The notes: generated from the letters alone by a model not told the origin. A stretch of 64,000 bases of DNA from Duganella sp. CF517 (GCF_900110275.1 NZ_FODC01000007.1:248001-312000), one strand, 5' to 3'. Positions 1-11,476 are shown, counted from the first letter of the stretch. A program made the numbers and translations.

Positions 1-2
1 GC

Positions 3-1211
3 GTCAACGTCGGTTACGGCCGCACCAGCATCTCTGAAGCGGTGTACCGGCAGATGGAGACGCTGCCGTTCTATAACAGCTTCTTCAACACCACCAACGT
101 GCCGGCGGTGGAGCTGGCGGCCAAGCTGGTAAAGGTATCGCCGCCGCAGTTCAACCACGTCTATTTCACCGGCTCCGGCTCGGAAGGCAACGACACCAAT
201 CTGCGCATGGTGCGCCGCTACTGGGACGTGTTGGGCTACAAGGAACGCCACACCATCATCAGCCGCCACAACGCCTATCACGGCAGCACCGTCGCCGGCG
301 CTTCGCTGGGCGGCATGGACGGCATGCACGCGCAGGGCGGCTTGCCGATTCCCGGCATCGTCCATATCGGCCAGCCCAATTACCTGGAGTCCGGGCGCGG
401 CATGACCGAGGACGAATTCGGCATCGAGGCCGCTTCGTGGCTGGAGCAGAAAATCCTGGAGGTCGGCGCCGACAAGGTGGCGGCCTTCATCGGCGAGCCG
501 GTACAGGGCGCCGGCGGCGTGATCATCCCGCCCGCCACCTACTGGCCCGAGATCCAGCGCATCTGCGACAAGTACGGCATCCTGTTGATCGCCGACGAGG
601 TGATCTGCGGCTTCGGGCGGCTCGGCAAGTGGTTCGCGTCGGAGCTGTTCGGCATCAAGCCCGATCTGATCACCTTCGCCAAGGGCGTCACGTCCGGCTA
701 CGTGCCGCTGGGCGGTGTGCTGGTCGGCGACCGTGTGGCCGATGTGCTGATCGGGCAGGGCGGCGAGTTCAATCACGGCTTCACCTATTCCGGCCACCCG
801 GTGGCCTGCGCGGCCGCCCTGGAAAATATCCGCATCATCGAAGACGAGAAGCTGGTCGAGCGCGTCGCCAACGAAACCGGGCCATATCTGAAGAAGCGCT
901 TTGCGGAACTGTCGGACCATCCGCTGGTCGGATACGCTGACAGCTGCGGCTTCGTCGCGGGCCTGAATCTGGTGCGCAGCAAGGGAGCTATCGCGCACGA
1001 CAACGTGACGTTCGACGAGGCGCTGGGCGTGGGCATGGTCTGCCGTGGATACATGTTCGACAACGGCATGATCATGCGCGCCGTCGGCGACCGCATGATC
1101 ATCGCGCCGCCGCTGGTGATGACCGTGGCCCAGATCGACGAGATGGTGGCGCTGATCCGCAAGTGTCTGGACCTGACCTACGCCGACATCAAGGAACGCG
1201 GCTGGGTCTAA
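3..1211 (+). CDS. spuC: Putrescine-type (SpuC-like) class III aminotransferase, 5' truncated by the window edge
   Basis: Class III PLP-dependent aminotransferase, probably transferring the amino group of putrescine or a related diamine to pyruvate. The reading frame is open from base 3 (VNVGYGR...), so the true start lies outside the window and about 50 residues are missing. Visible family signatures are FTGSGSEGND (cofactor phosphate binding), NAYHGSTVAGASLGG, IADEVICGFGR (the Asp that contacts the PLP ring nitrogen) and the Schiff-base lysine in TFAKGVTSGY (codon 681-683). The sequence closely resembles Pseudomonas SpuC as I recall it. It lies 24 bases before a PuuC-type aldehyde dehydrogenase that would oxidise the aminobutyraldehyde product, followed by a glutamylpolyamine synthetase. 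Exact substrate is inferred from context. Confidence 0.85.
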   Translation, partial: VNVGYGRTSISEAVYRQMETLPFYNSFFNTTNVPAVELAAKLVKVSPPQFNHVYFTGSGSEGNDTNLRMVRRYWDVLGYKERHTIISRHNAYHGSTVAGASLGGMDGMHAQGGLPIPGIVHIGQPNYLESGRGMTEDEFGIEAASWLEQKILEVGADKVAAFIGEPVQGAGGVIIPPATYWPEIQRICDKYGILLIADEVICGFGRLGKWFASELFGIKPDLITFAKGVTSGYVPLGGVLVGDRVADVLIGQGGEFNHGFTYSGHPVACAAALENIRIIEDEKLVERVANETGPYLKKRFAELSDHPLVGYADSCGFVAGLNLVRSKGAIAHDNVTFDEALGVGMVCRGYMFDNGMIMRAVGDRMIIAPPLVMTVAQIDEMVALIRKCLDLTYADIKERGWV

Positions 1212-1235
1212 ACCCGAATTGGATTGGAGCGAAAA

Positions 1236-2735
1236 ATGACGACAAAGATGGTGCCAGCATCGTGGCATGAGCAGGCGGCCGGCCTGCAGATGGATGGCCG
1301 CGCCTTCATCGGCGGCCAGCGCGTATGGGCCAAGAACGAACAGCAGTTCGAGAACCTGTCGCCGATCGACGGACGCAAGCTGGGCATGGTGGCGCGCTGC
1401 GACGGCGCCGATGTCGACGCGGCGGTCGCCAGCGCGCGCGAGGCCTTCGAAGCGCGCAGCTGGGCGGGCAAGTCGCCGGCCCAGCGCAAGCGCATCATGA
1501 TCAAGTTCGCCGATCTGGTGCAAAAGTACGGCCCGGAGCTGGCCCTGCTCGAGACGCTGGACATGGGCAAACCGATCAAGTACAGCCAGAGCGTGGACGT
1601 GGGCGCGACCGCCAACTGCCTGCGCTGGTACGGCGAGGCGATCGACAAGATCTACGACGAGATCGCGCCGACCGCCGAGAACAGCCTGGCGTTGATCACC
1701 CGCGAGCCGGTCGGCGTGGTCGCCGCCATCGTACCGTGGAACTATCCGATGATCATGGCGGCGTGGAAGATCGCGCCGGCGCTCGCCGCCGGTAACAGCG
1801 TGGTGCTCAAACCTTCGGAGAAGTCGCCGCTGACGGCGCTGCGCCTGGCCGACATCGCGCTGGAGGCGGGCATTCCGGCGGGCGTGTTCAATGTGCTGCC
1901 CGGCTATGGCCACGAGGCCGGCGCCGCGCTAGCGCTGCACATGGATGTCGACTGCATCGGCTTCACCGGCTCCACGCGCGTCGGCAAGCAGATTTTGCAG
2001 ATGGCCGGCCAGTCGAACCTCAAGCGCGCGTGGACCGAGTTGGGCGGCAAGTCCGCCAACATCGTCTGCGCCGATTGTCCCGACCTCGATGCGGCGGTGG
2101 CGTCGGCCATCGGCTCGATCTACTTCAACCAGGGCGAGAGCTGCAACGCGCCATCGCGGCTGTTCGTCGAAGCGTCGATCAAGGACCAGTTCATCGAGAA
2201 GGCGCTGGCGATGATGCCTGACTTCCAGCCGGGCGATCCGCTCGACGAGAACACGGTGATGGGCGCCATCGTCGACGCGACGCAGCTGAAAACGGTGATG
2301 GGCTATATCGAGGCCGGCAAGGCGGGCGGCGCCAAGCTGCTGTCCGGCGGACGGCAGGCGCGCACCGAGAGCGGCGGCTTCTTCGTCGAGCCGACGTTGT
2401 TCGACCAGGTCGACAGCGGCATGACCATCGCGCGCGAAGAGATTTTCGGGCCGGTGCTCTCGGTGCTGGCCTTTACCGACTTGAAGGAAGCGATCAAGCA
2501 AGCCAATTCCACGCCCTACGGTTTGCAGGCGGCCGTGTGGACGTCCGACATGACCAAGGCTATACAAACGGCGCGCGCGCTGCGGGCCGGCACCGTGCAC
2601 GTGAACCAGTACGACGGCGACGATATCACCGTGCCTTTCGGCGGCTACAAGCAGTCCGGCAATGGCCGCGACAAGTCGCTGCACGCGTTCGATAAATACA
2701 CCGAACTGAAAACCACCTGGATTCAGATAGGCTAG
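1236..2735 (+). CDS. puuC: PuuC/KauB-type NAD(P)-dependent aldehyde dehydrogenase
   Basis: Aldehyde dehydrogenase of 499 residues, expected to oxidise gamma-aminobutyraldehyde or its gamma-glutamyl form to the acid during putrescine breakdown. Landmarks are the PWNYP segment, the GFTGSTRVG nucleotide-binding turn, the general base Glu268 in ELGGKS and the nucleophile Cys303 in GESCNAPSR, all at canonical family positions. An upstream in-frame TTG at 1224 exists, but the ATG at 1236 is preferred because GGAGC at 1226-1230 gives it a ribosome binding site. It sits between the SpuC-like aminotransferase and the glutamine-synthetase-like gene, so the same operon makes and removes the aldehyde. 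Substrate is inferred. Confidence 0.88.
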   Translation: MTTKMVPASWHEQAAGLQMDGRAFIGGQRVWAKNEQQFENLSPIDGRKLGMVARCDGADVDAAVASAREAFEARSWAGKSPAQRKRIMIKFADLVQKYGPELALLETLDMGKPIKYSQSVDVGATANCLRWYGEAIDKIYDEIAPTAENSLALITREPVGVVAAIVPWNYPMIMAAWKIAPALAAGNSVVLKPSEKSPLTALRLADIALEAGIPAGVFNVLPGYGHEAGAALALHMDVDCIGFTGSTRVGKQILQMAGQSNLKRAWTELGGKSANIVCADCPDLDAAVASAIGSIYFNQGESCNAPSRLFVEASIKDQFIEKALAMMPDFQPGDPLDENTVMGAIVDATQLKTVMGYIEAGKAGGAKLLSGGRQARTESGGFFVEPTLFDQVDSGMTIAREEIFGPVLSVLAFTDLKEAIKQANSTPYGLQAAVWTSDMTKAIQTARALRAGTVHVNQYDGDDITVPFGGYKQSGNGRDKSLHAFDKYTELKTTWIQIG

Positions 2736-2752
2736 CGAAAAGGGAGACGGCG

Positions 2753-4090
2753 ATGAGCCAGGCAATGAAGGATTTTCTACGCGAGCGCAATATCCACGAG
2801 GTGGAGTGCGTGATCGCCGACATGACCGGCATCGCGCGCGGGAAAATCCTGCCGAAGGACTTGTTCCTCAGCGAGGGCGAGATGCGCCTGCCTAAGAGCG
2901 TCCTGCTCAACACCGTCAATGGCGAACAGCCGAACAACCTGCCCTACACCGGCGCCACCGATCCGGACATGATCTGCGTGCCGGATCTGGCCACTTTGCG
3001 GCAGGTGCCGTGGGCGGCGGAAAACGTCGCGCTGGTGATCCACGATTGCCAGAACTTCGACGGCACGCCGGTCGGCCTGTCACCGCGCGCGGTGCTGCGC
3101 AAGGTCCTCAAGCTGTACGCGGACCGTGGCTGGCAGCCGGTGGTGGCGCCGGAAATGGAGTTCTACCTGGTCGCGCGCAGCAGCAATCCGCACGAGCCGC
3201 TGACGCCTCCACTGGGCCGCAGCGGCAAGACCGAATCCGGCCGGCAGTCGTACTCGATCGACGCGGTCAACGATTTCGATCCCTTCTTCCTCGAGCTATC
3301 GACCTTCTGCAAGCAGCATCAACTGGGCGTCGAGACGCTTATCCACGAAGCCGGCGCCGGCCAGATGGAAATCAACTTCACCCACGGCGACGCGCTGGAA
3401 CTGGCCGACCGCGTGTTCCTGTTCAAACGCGCGGTACGCGAGACGGCGCTGCGGCACGGGATCTTCGGCACCTTCATGGCCAAGCCGATGGAGACGGAGC
3501 CGGGCAGCGCGATGCACATCCACCAAAGCATCCTCGATGCGGCGACCGGCAACAACATCTTCAGCGACAAAAAAGGTGAGCCGAGCCCCCTGTTCTTCAA
3601 CTATATCGCGGGCCTGGAGCGCTACACGGCGGCGGCCACCTTGCTGTTCGCGCCGCACGTCAATTCCTACCGGCGGCTGTCGCGCTTCATGTCGGCGCCG
3701 ACCAATGTCCATTGGGGCTACGACAACCGCACCTGCGGCTTCCGTATTCCCAACTCCACGCCGACCAATCGCCGGGTGGAGAACCGCGTGCCCGGCGTCG
3801 ACGTGAACCCTTATCTTGCGATGGCCGCGACGCTGGCGTGCGGCTACCTCGGCATGGTCGACGGCCTGACGCCTTCCGAGCCGACCGAGGGCAGCGCCGA
3901 GCATGTGCATGACCAGCTGCCGCGCAATCTGGAGGATGCGATCTTGCGGCTGCGTGAATGCAAACCCTTGAGCGATATATTGGGCGATCTGTTCGTGCAG
4001 GCGTTCTGCGAAGTCAAGGAGCTGGAATTCGCCACCTACAGCCGCGTGATCAGTTCCTGGGAGCGCGAGCATCTGATGCTGCTGGTGTGA
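2753..4090 (+). CDS. puuA: Gamma-glutamylputrescine (polyamine) synthetase, glutamine synthetase family
   Basis: Glutamine-synthetase-fold ligase of 445 residues, likely joining glutamate to putrescine or other polyamines with ATP (PuuA/SpuB type). The catalytic C-terminal domain has the metal/glutamate motifs EMEFYL, HEAGAGQMEINF and MHIHQS, and the NRRVENRVPG segment that corresponds to the arginine-rich ATP/glutamate site. There is no adenylylation tyrosine loop typical of GlnA. The ATG follows AGGGAGACGGCG. It lies 17 bases after the aldehyde dehydrogenase, in an order reminiscent of the Pseudomonas spu genes. A role with another amine (for example ethanolamine) is possible, but the neighbours favour polyamines. 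Confidence 0.82.
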   Translation: MSQAMKDFLRERNIHEVECVIADMTGIARGKILPKDLFLSEGEMRLPKSVLLNTVNGEQPNNLPYTGATDPDMICVPDLATLRQVPWAAENVALVIHDCQNFDGTPVGLSPRAVLRKVLKLYADRGWQPVVAPEMEFYLVARSSNPHEPLTPPLGRSGKTESGRQSYSIDAVNDFDPFFLELSTFCKQHQLGVETLIHEAGAGQMEINFTHGDALELADRVFLFKRAVRETALRHGIFGTFMAKPMETEPGSAMHIHQSILDAATGNNIFSDKKGEPSPLFFNYIAGLERYTAAATLLFAPHVNSYRRLSRFMSAPTNVHWGYDNRTCGFRIPNSTPTNRRVENRVPGVDVNPYLAMAATLACGYLGMVDGLTPSEPTEGSAEHVHDQLPRNLEDAILRLRECKPLSDILGDLFVQAFCEVKELEFATYSRVISSWEREHLMLLV

Positions 4091-4100
4091 GGAGGGGGCG

Positions 4101-5462
4101 ATGCGCAACACACGCGATGGATTGAACTGGCCGCGCGCGCAGGCGCTCGCGGCGCGGGAACGCGCAGCCTACGTGGCAAGCAATCCCGAATCGGCGCGGC
4201 TGGCGGCGGAGTCGGGGAGGAATCTCCTGTTCGGCGTGCCGATGCACTGGATGAACGATTGGTCGACGCCCTTCGCGCTGGCGGTGGACGAGGCTTCCGG
4301 CGCGCGCTTCCGCGACGTCGACGGCCATGAATACGTCGATTTTTGTCTGGGCGATACGGGGGCCATGTTTGGTCATGCGCCGCCCCCTGTGGCGCGGGCG
4401 ATCGAGCGCCAGGCCACGCGCGGCTACACGGCCATGCTGCCGTCGGCGGACGCGGCGCCGGTGGCGGCGGAACTGGCACGGCGCTTCGGCTTGCCCTATT
4501 GGCAGTTCGCGCTATCGGCTTCGGACGCCAACCGCTTCGTGCTGCGCTGGCTGCGCGCGGCGACGGGGCGCGACAAGGTGTTGGTCTTCAATGGCTGTTA
4601 TCACGGCACGGTGGACGACGTGTTCGTCGACCTGGTCGACGGCGTGCCGACCCAGCGCGATAGCCTGCTAGGGCAGGTTCACGCGCTGACGGATCACACG
4701 GTGGTCGTCGAGTTCAACGATTTGCCGGCGCTGGAAGCGGCGCTGGCGAAAGGCGATGTCGCCTGCGTGCTGGCCGAGCCGGTGATGACCAATATCGGCA
4801 TGGTGCTGCCGCAGCCCGGCTATTGGGAAGCGGCGCAGCGGATCATCCAGCGTCACGGCACGCTGCTGGTGATCGACGAGACGCACACGATCAGCAGCGG
4901 CCCGGGAGGCTACGCCCAGGCGCACGGCATGCGGGCGGACGCGCTGGTGATCGGCAAACCGGTCGGCGGTGGAATCCCCTGCGCGGTGTATGGTTTCACC
5001 GAAGAGCTGGCGCGCAGGGTCGAGCAGGCCAAACGCGGCGCGCCGCCGGGCCACTCGGGTGTCGGCACCACCTTGAGCGCCAATATGTTCGCGATGGCCG
5101 CGATGCGCGCCAATCTCGAACAGGTCATGACCGACGCGGCATACCGGCACATGTTCGCGCTGGCGGCGACGCTGGCGCAGGGGCTGGGTGACGTCATCGC
5201 CCGCCACAAGCTGGCATGGTGCGTGACGCGGGTTGGCGCCCGCACGGAATTCCAGTTCGCCCCCACCGCGCCGCGCAACGGCGGCGAGGCGCAGGCGATC
5301 CTCGACGGCGAACTGGAACAGATCATCCATTTGTACCTGCTCAATCGCGGCCTGTTGATCACACCCTTCCACAACATGCTGCTGGTCTGCCCCGGCACCG
5401 GCGAGGCCGATGTCGCCCGCTTGCTGTCCACCTTCGACGATTGCCTGCGGGAGCTGGTCTAA
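4101..5462 (+). CDS. Second class III aminotransferase (glutamate-1-semialdehyde aminomutase-like)
   Basis: PLP enzyme of 453 residues, aminotransferase class III. Visible are NGCYHGTVDD, the cofactor-binding LVIDETHT (His in place of the usual Val/Ile after Asp-Glu) and the PLP lysine Lys286 in VIGKPVGGG. It resembles the glutamate-1-semialdehyde aminomutase subgroup annotated broadly as aspartate aminotransferase family. Unlike the first aminotransferase of this operon it belongs to a different branch, so they are not simple duplicates. The ATG at 4101 is preceded by GGAGGGGGCG and lies 10 bases after the glutamylpolyamine synthetase, so it is very likely cotranscribed. Substrate unknown; a diamine, omega-amino acid or gamma-glutamyl intermediate is the contextual guess. 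Confidence 0.75.
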   Translation: MRNTRDGLNWPRAQALAARERAAYVASNPESARLAAESGRNLLFGVPMHWMNDWSTPFALAVDEASGARFRDVDGHEYVDFCLGDTGAMFGHAPPPVARAIERQATRGYTAMLPSADAAPVAAELARRFGLPYWQFALSASDANRFVLRWLRAATGRDKVLVFNGCYHGTVDDVFVDLVDGVPTQRDSLLGQVHALTDHTVVVEFNDLPALEAALAKGDVACVLAEPVMTNIGMVLPQPGYWEAAQRIIQRHGTLLVIDETHTISSGPGGYAQAHGMRADALVIGKPVGGGIPCAVYGFTEELARRVEQAKRGAPPGHSGVGTTLSANMFAMAAMRANLEQVMTDAAYRHMFALAATLAQGLGDVIARHKLAWCVTRVGARTEFQFAPTAPRNGGEAQAILDGELEQIIHLYLLNRGLLITPFHNMLLVCPGTGEADVARLLSTFDDCLRELV

Positions 5463-5633
5463 CAAAACCGCCACTGAAACAATCGGGATACAAATCGACG
5501 CACCAACGGCTCAACGATGAGCTCGCTATGTGCTCCACCGAACCGATACGATCGCCCGCCAGGTCTACCCTCGTCAGAGCGCGGGGCCTGCATTTCGACA
5601 TGCCCGCGCACTTTGACAGTGCGAGGATATGAT

Positions 5634-6653
5634 ATGAAAATCGGCATGATAGGTCTGGGGCGCATGGGCGCCAACATGGTCTGGCGGCTCGCCAGGAACG
5701 GTCACCAGTGCGTCGCCTATGCGCGGCACGCGGAGACGGTGAAGTCGGTACTGCGCGAGGGCGTCACCGGCGCCTCCTCGCTGGGGGATCTGGTGTCGCA
5801 GCTGGAGACGCCGCGCGTGCTGTGGCTGATGGTGCCGGCGGCGTCGGTCGACGCCACGCTCGACACCCTCAAGCCACTAATGCAAGCGGGCGACATCGTC
5901 ATCGACGGCGGCAACTCGCACTACCACGACGATATCCGGCGCGGCGCGCAGCTCAAGGAGCTCGGTCTGCACTACGTCGATGTCGGCACCAGCGGCGGCA
6001 CGCACGGCCTGGAGCGCGGCTACTGCCTGATGATCGGCGGCGAGAAGGAGATCGTCGGCCATCTCGAGCCGCTGTTCGTGTCGCTGGCGCCGGGCCACGC
6101 GGCGGCCACGCCGACACCGGGCCGCGACAAGCCAAACAGCAGCGCCGAACAGGGCTACCTGCATTGCGGGCCGAATGGCGCGGGTCACTTCGTCAAGATG
6201 GTCCATAACGGCATCGAGTACGGCATCATGGGCGCATACGCCGAAGGGCTGAACATCCTCCGCAACGCCAATATCGGCAAACTCGAACACGAAGTCGACG
6301 CCGAGACCACGCCATTGCGCAATCCAGAGCATTACCAGTACGACCTAGATCTGGGCGAGATCACGGAGGTATGGCGCCGGGGCAGCGTGATCAGCTCGTG
6401 GCTGCTGGATTTGACCGCCGACGCGCTGCTCAAGGACCCGCATCTGGACCAATTCGCCGGCCGCGTCTCCGATTCCGGCGAGGGCCGCTGGACCATCAAC
6501 GCCGCCATCGATGAAGGCGTGCCGGTGCCGATCCTGAGTTCCGCGCTGTTCGAGCGTTTCAGCTCGCGCGGCAACGCCGAATTCTCCGGCAAGGTGCTGT
6601 CGGCGATGCGCGCCGGCTTCGGCGGCCACGCCGAGAAACCGGCCAAGCCATGA
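5634..6653 (+). CDS. gnd: 6-phosphogluconate dehydrogenase, decarboxylating (short GndA/YqeC type)
   Basis: NAD(P)-dependent enzyme that converts 6-phosphogluconate to ribulose 5-phosphate and CO2. The protein has 339 residues, so it belongs to the shorter family rather than the roughly 470-residue Gnd of enterics. Evidence: the N-terminal Rossmann motif [24 protein letters not shown], the substrate/catalytic block [19 protein letters not shown], and the catalytic lysine-asparagine in [13 protein letters not shown]. The frame is open upstream to 5517, but ATG 5634 with GAGGAT just before it begins the Rossmann strand. The stop overlaps the next start (ATGATGG), which implies translational coupling with the HAD gene and then tal. 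Confidence 0.9.
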   Translation: MKIGMIGLGRMGANMVWRLARNGHQCVAYARHAETVKSVLREGVTGASSLGDLVSQLETPRVLWLMVPAASVDATLDTLKPLMQAGDIVIDGGNSHYHDDIRRGAQLKELGLHYVDVGTSGGTHGLERGYCLMIGGEKEIVGHLEPLFVSLAPGHAAATPTPGRDKPNSSAEQGYLHCGPNGAGHFVKMVHNGIEYGIMGAYAEGLNILRNANIGKLEHEVDAETTPLRNPEHYQYDLDLGEITEVWRRGSVISSWLLDLTADALLKDPHLDQFAGRVSDSGEGRWTINAAIDEGVPVPILSSALFERFSSRGNAEFSGKVLSAMRAGFGGHAEKPAKP

Positions 6654-7333
6654 TGGACGATATCGTTTTTCTGGTCGACTGCGACAACACGCTGATGGAC
6701 AACGATGCCGTCCAGCGTGACCTGCGCGACCATCTGGAACGCGAGTTCGGCGCCGAGGCGCGCGACCGCTATTGGGAGATCTTCGAGGAGCTGCGCTCGG
6801 AGCTCGGCTACGCCGACTACCTGGGCGCGCTGCAGCGCTACCGCGTCGACGCGCTCAACGAGCCGCGCCTGCTGCTGATGGCCGGCTGGTTGATGAACTA
6901 TCGCTTCGCCGACCGCCTGTATCCGCAGGCGCTGGATGTCATCAAGCACCTTGGCCAGTGGGGCAAGGTGGTGATCCTGTCGGATGGCGACGTGGTCTTC
7001 CAGCCGCGCAAGGTGGAGTATTCCGGCCTGTGGGACGCGGTCGAAGGCCGGGTGCTGATCTACATCCACAAGGAGACCATGCTGTGCGAGGTCGAGAAGG
7101 CCTACCCGGCGCGCCACTATGTGATGGTCGACGACAAGGTGAGGATACTGGCGGCGATGAAGTCCGGCTGGGGCGATCGCCTTACCACGGTGTTTCCGCG
7201 CCAGGGACACTACGCCACCGCGCCAGATGTCGCCAGCTTCACCACCCCCGATTTGACCGTCGAACGTATCGGCGATCTTTTGCAGCACCAGTTGCCGGCG
7301 TTCGCCGGCCGTGAAAAGGAGAGCACACCATGA
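6650..7333 (+). CDS. HAD-superfamily hydrolase coupled to gnd and tal
   Basis: Haloacid-dehalogenase-fold phosphatase of 227 residues. Motif I is VDCDNTL with both aspartates, motif II is the serine in ILSDGD, and motifs III/IV are represented by the lysine and acidic pair in [13 protein letters not shown]. The cap (residues about 20-95) is helical, C1 type. The ATG at 6650 overlaps the gnd stop by 4 bases and its own stop overlaps the tal start by 4 bases, so its product level is tied to two pentose phosphate enzymes. A sugar-phosphate or metabolite-repair phosphatase is the natural inference; the substrate cannot be read from the sequence. ATG 6653 is an alternative start. Confidence 0.8.
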   Translation: MMDDIVFLVDCDNTLMDNDAVQRDLRDHLEREFGAEARDRYWEIFEELRSELGYADYLGALQRYRVDALNEPRLLLMAGWLMNYRFADRLYPQALDVIKHLGQWGKVVILSDGDVVFQPRKVEYSGLWDAVEGRVLIYIHKETMLCEVEKAYPARHYVMVDDKVRILAAMKSGWGDRLTTVFPRQGHYATAPDVASFTTPDLTVERIGDLLQHQLPAFAGREKESTP

Positions 7334-8400
7334 ACCCTGCATTGCGTCTGTATGAGCTCGGGCAAAGCCTGTGGCTGGACAATATCACGCGCGGACTACT
7401 CACCAGCGGCACGCTGGAGAAGTACATCCGCGAGTACGACCTGAAAGGATTGACGTCGAATCCGAGCATCTTCGAGGCGGCCATCCACGGCGCCGATTTC
7501 TACGACAAGGCGATCGCGCAACGCAGCGCCGCCGGCGAGTCGGGGGAGGCGCTGTTCCTGGAGCTGGCGCTGGAGGATTTGCGCGCCGCCGCCGATCTGT
7601 TCCTGCCGATGCATAAAGCGTCGGATGGGCATGACGGCTGGGTCTCGATGGAGGTCTCGCCGCTGCTGGTGCACGACGCCGAGGGCACCCTGCGGGAGGC
7701 GAAGACGCTGCACGAGCGGCTGGGCCGCCCGAACGCGTTCATCAAGATTCCCGGCACGCCCGAGGGCGTGAAGGCGATCGAGGAGGCGATCTTCGCCGGC
7801 ATTCCGGTCAATGTGACCTTGCTGTTCTCGCGCGAGCAGTATCTGGCTGCGGCGGAGGCGTATATTCGCGGCGTCGAGCGCCGGCTTGAGAAGGGGCTCG
7901 ATCCGAAGGTGGCGTCGGTGGCGTCGGTGTTCGTCAGCCGCTGGGATACGGCGGTGAAGGACAAGGGGCCGGAGGGCGCGAACAACACGCTGGGAATCGC
8001 GATGGCGCGCCGCACCTATGTGGCGTATCGCGAGTTGCTGGCGTCGCAGCGCTGGAAGCTGTTGGCGGAGCGGGGCGCGTTGGCGCAGCGGCTGCTGTGG
8101 GCCAGCACAGGAACGAAGGACCCCGAGGCGTCGGATGTTCTGTATATGACGTCGCTGACGGCGCCGAATACGATCAACACCGTGCCCGAGAAGACCTTGC
8201 TGGCGTTCGCCGACCATGGCATCGTCAATGGCAGCATGCCGCCAGAGGGGGGCGATGCGGAGAAGGTGATCGCCAAGTTCGCCGATGCTGGCATTGACGG
8301 CGACGAGTTGGCGGAACGATTGCAGCGCGAGGGCGCGGAGGCGTTCAGCAAATCGTGGGCGAAGCTGCTCGAGGTGATAGAGCAGAAGAGCGGGCGGTGA
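7330..8400 (+). CDS. tal: Transaldolase
   Basis: Transaldolase of 356 residues, exchanging three-carbon units between sedoheptulose 7-phosphate and glyceraldehyde 3-phosphate. The N-terminus (LWLDNITRGLL) and LTSNPSIFEAAI are those of the longer transaldolase subfamily found in actinobacteria and cyanobacteria, not enteric TalB. The Schiff-base lysine lies in the FIKIPGTPEG segment, and VNVTLLFS and VASVFVSRWD follow on later strands. It ends the gnd-HAD-tal overlap operon and is followed by a perfect palindrome. tkt lies convergently just beyond, so the non-oxidative branch is grouped here. Confidence 0.92.
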   Translation: MNPALRLYELGQSLWLDNITRGLLTSGTLEKYIREYDLKGLTSNPSIFEAAIHGADFYDKAIAQRSAAGESGEALFLELALEDLRAAADLFLPMHKASDGHDGWVSMEVSPLLVHDAEGTLREAKTLHERLGRPNAFIKIPGTPEGVKAIEEAIFAGIPVNVTLLFSREQYLAAAEAYIRGVERRLEKGLDPKVASVASVFVSRWDTAVKDKGPEGANNTLGIAMARRTYVAYRELLASQRWKLLAERGALAQRLLWASTGTKDPEASDVLYMTSLTAPNTINTVPEKTLLAFADHGIVNGSMPPEGGDAEKVIAKFADAGIDGDELAERLQREGAEAFSKSWAKLLEVIEQKSGR

Positions 8401-8408
8401 GCCGGTTG

Positions 8409-8450
8409 ACGTAGGGCCGATTACGGCGCGCAGCGTAATCGGCCCTACGT
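8409..8450. repeat. Perfect 17-bp palindrome (REP-like) between tal and tkt
   Basis: ACGTAGGGCCGATTACG at 8409-8425 is the exact reverse complement of 8434-8450, with an 8-base loop. No clear T-run adjoins the stem on the plus strand (GTTTTACG follows at 8451). It could be a bidirectional terminator for the two converging genes. The GTAGGGC...GCCCTAC form also resembles dispersed REP-like palindromes of proteobacterial genomes, but only one copy is visible here. Confidence 0.75.
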
Positions 8451-8486
8451 GTTTTACGTGTCAAGCACGTTCGGCGTGCAGGTTCG

Positions 8487-10547
<2,061 letters not shown>

Positions 10548-10568
10548 GCGTGACTCCTCGTAGCACAT

Positions 10569-10804
10569 ACATAGGAGGCCGACGCCGGAATGGGGCGGCC
10601 GCCTCCGTCAGGCTAGCCCAGCAATGCTTCCGGCTCTGTGCGGCACGCCACCTTGCCGTGCGCGCTTCGCTAAGAAGAAAAAGCGCTTATCAAAAATGAA
10701 TATAATATTTGCAATGCTGAAATGACAAGCTTATAGTCGCTACGTCGCACGCAAAAAAACCAGTTGAAGTCTTCGCAAATTAACTTTTGATTAGGAGCGC
10801 TATC
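10569..10804. other. Intergenic region between tkt and the PEP-CTERM gene
   Basis: Divergent spacer of 236 bases. The right half is clearly more AT-rich than the surrounding genes. It contains TATAAT at 10701-10706, a good -10 hexamer for the plus-strand gene, although I see no convincing -35 at the right distance. No open reading frame of note. Confidence 0.4.
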
Positions 10805-11476
10805 TTGGGTAAATTGTTTTCCGCCAAATCCGTCCTCGCATCCGCCGTTTTCCTGCTGGCCGCCAGCGCCGCCCATGCCGACATCACCACCTACACCAGC
10901 CAGTCATCCTATCTGGCGGCGGTCGGTACGACCGGCGTCGATACCTTCGACGATCTCGAATCCACCGGATACGACGGCCCGCTGACGCGCACCGCCGGCG
11001 GCTATGGCTACACGGTCAGCGCGGCGCCGAATTCGGGGGAAATCTGGGGGGCGACCGACGACTTCTCGGATATCTGGCTCACCGGCGGCAACCGCCTGGA
11101 TCTGGTGACGTTCGCGCCGAGCGCGCCGCTCGCGGGTGTCGGCGGCTTCTTCTTCGGCTCCGACCTGTTCGGGTTTTCGACGCCGGCCGCCTACCTGACT
11201 TTGTCGGCCACCGACAGCACCGGGTCGACCGTGAGCTTCACGCTGAACACGCCGAAGTTTAATTCGTTCGTCGGCTTCGTCTCGACGGGCAGCCTGGTGT
11301 CCTTCAGCGTCACGGCGGGCGACCAGCCGGGCGTATGGGCGACGGTGAACGACCTGCACCTGTCGGGCCCCGCCGCGGTGACGACGCCGGTGCCGGAACC
11401 GGAAACCTACGGCATGATGCTGGCGGGCCTGGGCGTGCTAGGGTTTATCGCCCGTCGCAAACGCCAGCGGGCGTAA
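10805..11476 (+). CDS. PEP-CTERM sorting-domain exported protein
   Basis: Secreted protein of 223 residues with an N-terminal signal peptide (hydrophobic core ending ASAAHA before DITTY) and a C-terminal exosortase signal: VPEPETYGMMLAGLGVLGF followed by basic ARRKRQRA. That tripartite tail is recognised by EpsH-type exosortases, which are associated with exopolysaccharide production. The body is rich in Gly, Ser and Thr with no catalytic motif I recognise. The start is taken as TTG 10805 because AGGAG at 10793-10797 lies 7 bases upstream and translation gives a proper signal peptide; an earlier TTG at 10787 lacks a ribosome binding site. Function unknown; cell-surface or matrix role inferred. 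Confidence 0.82.
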   Translation: MGKLFSAKSVLASAVFLLAASAAHADITTYTSQSSYLAAVGTTGVDTFDDLESTGYDGPLTRTAGGYGYTVSAAPNSGEIWGATDDFSDIWLTGGNRLDLVTFAPSAPLAGVGGFFFGSDLFGFSTPAAYLTLSATDSTGSTVSFTLNTPKFNSFVGFVSTGSLVSFSVTAGDQPGVWATVNDLHLSGPAAVTTPVPEPETYGMMLAGLGVLGFIARRKRQRA

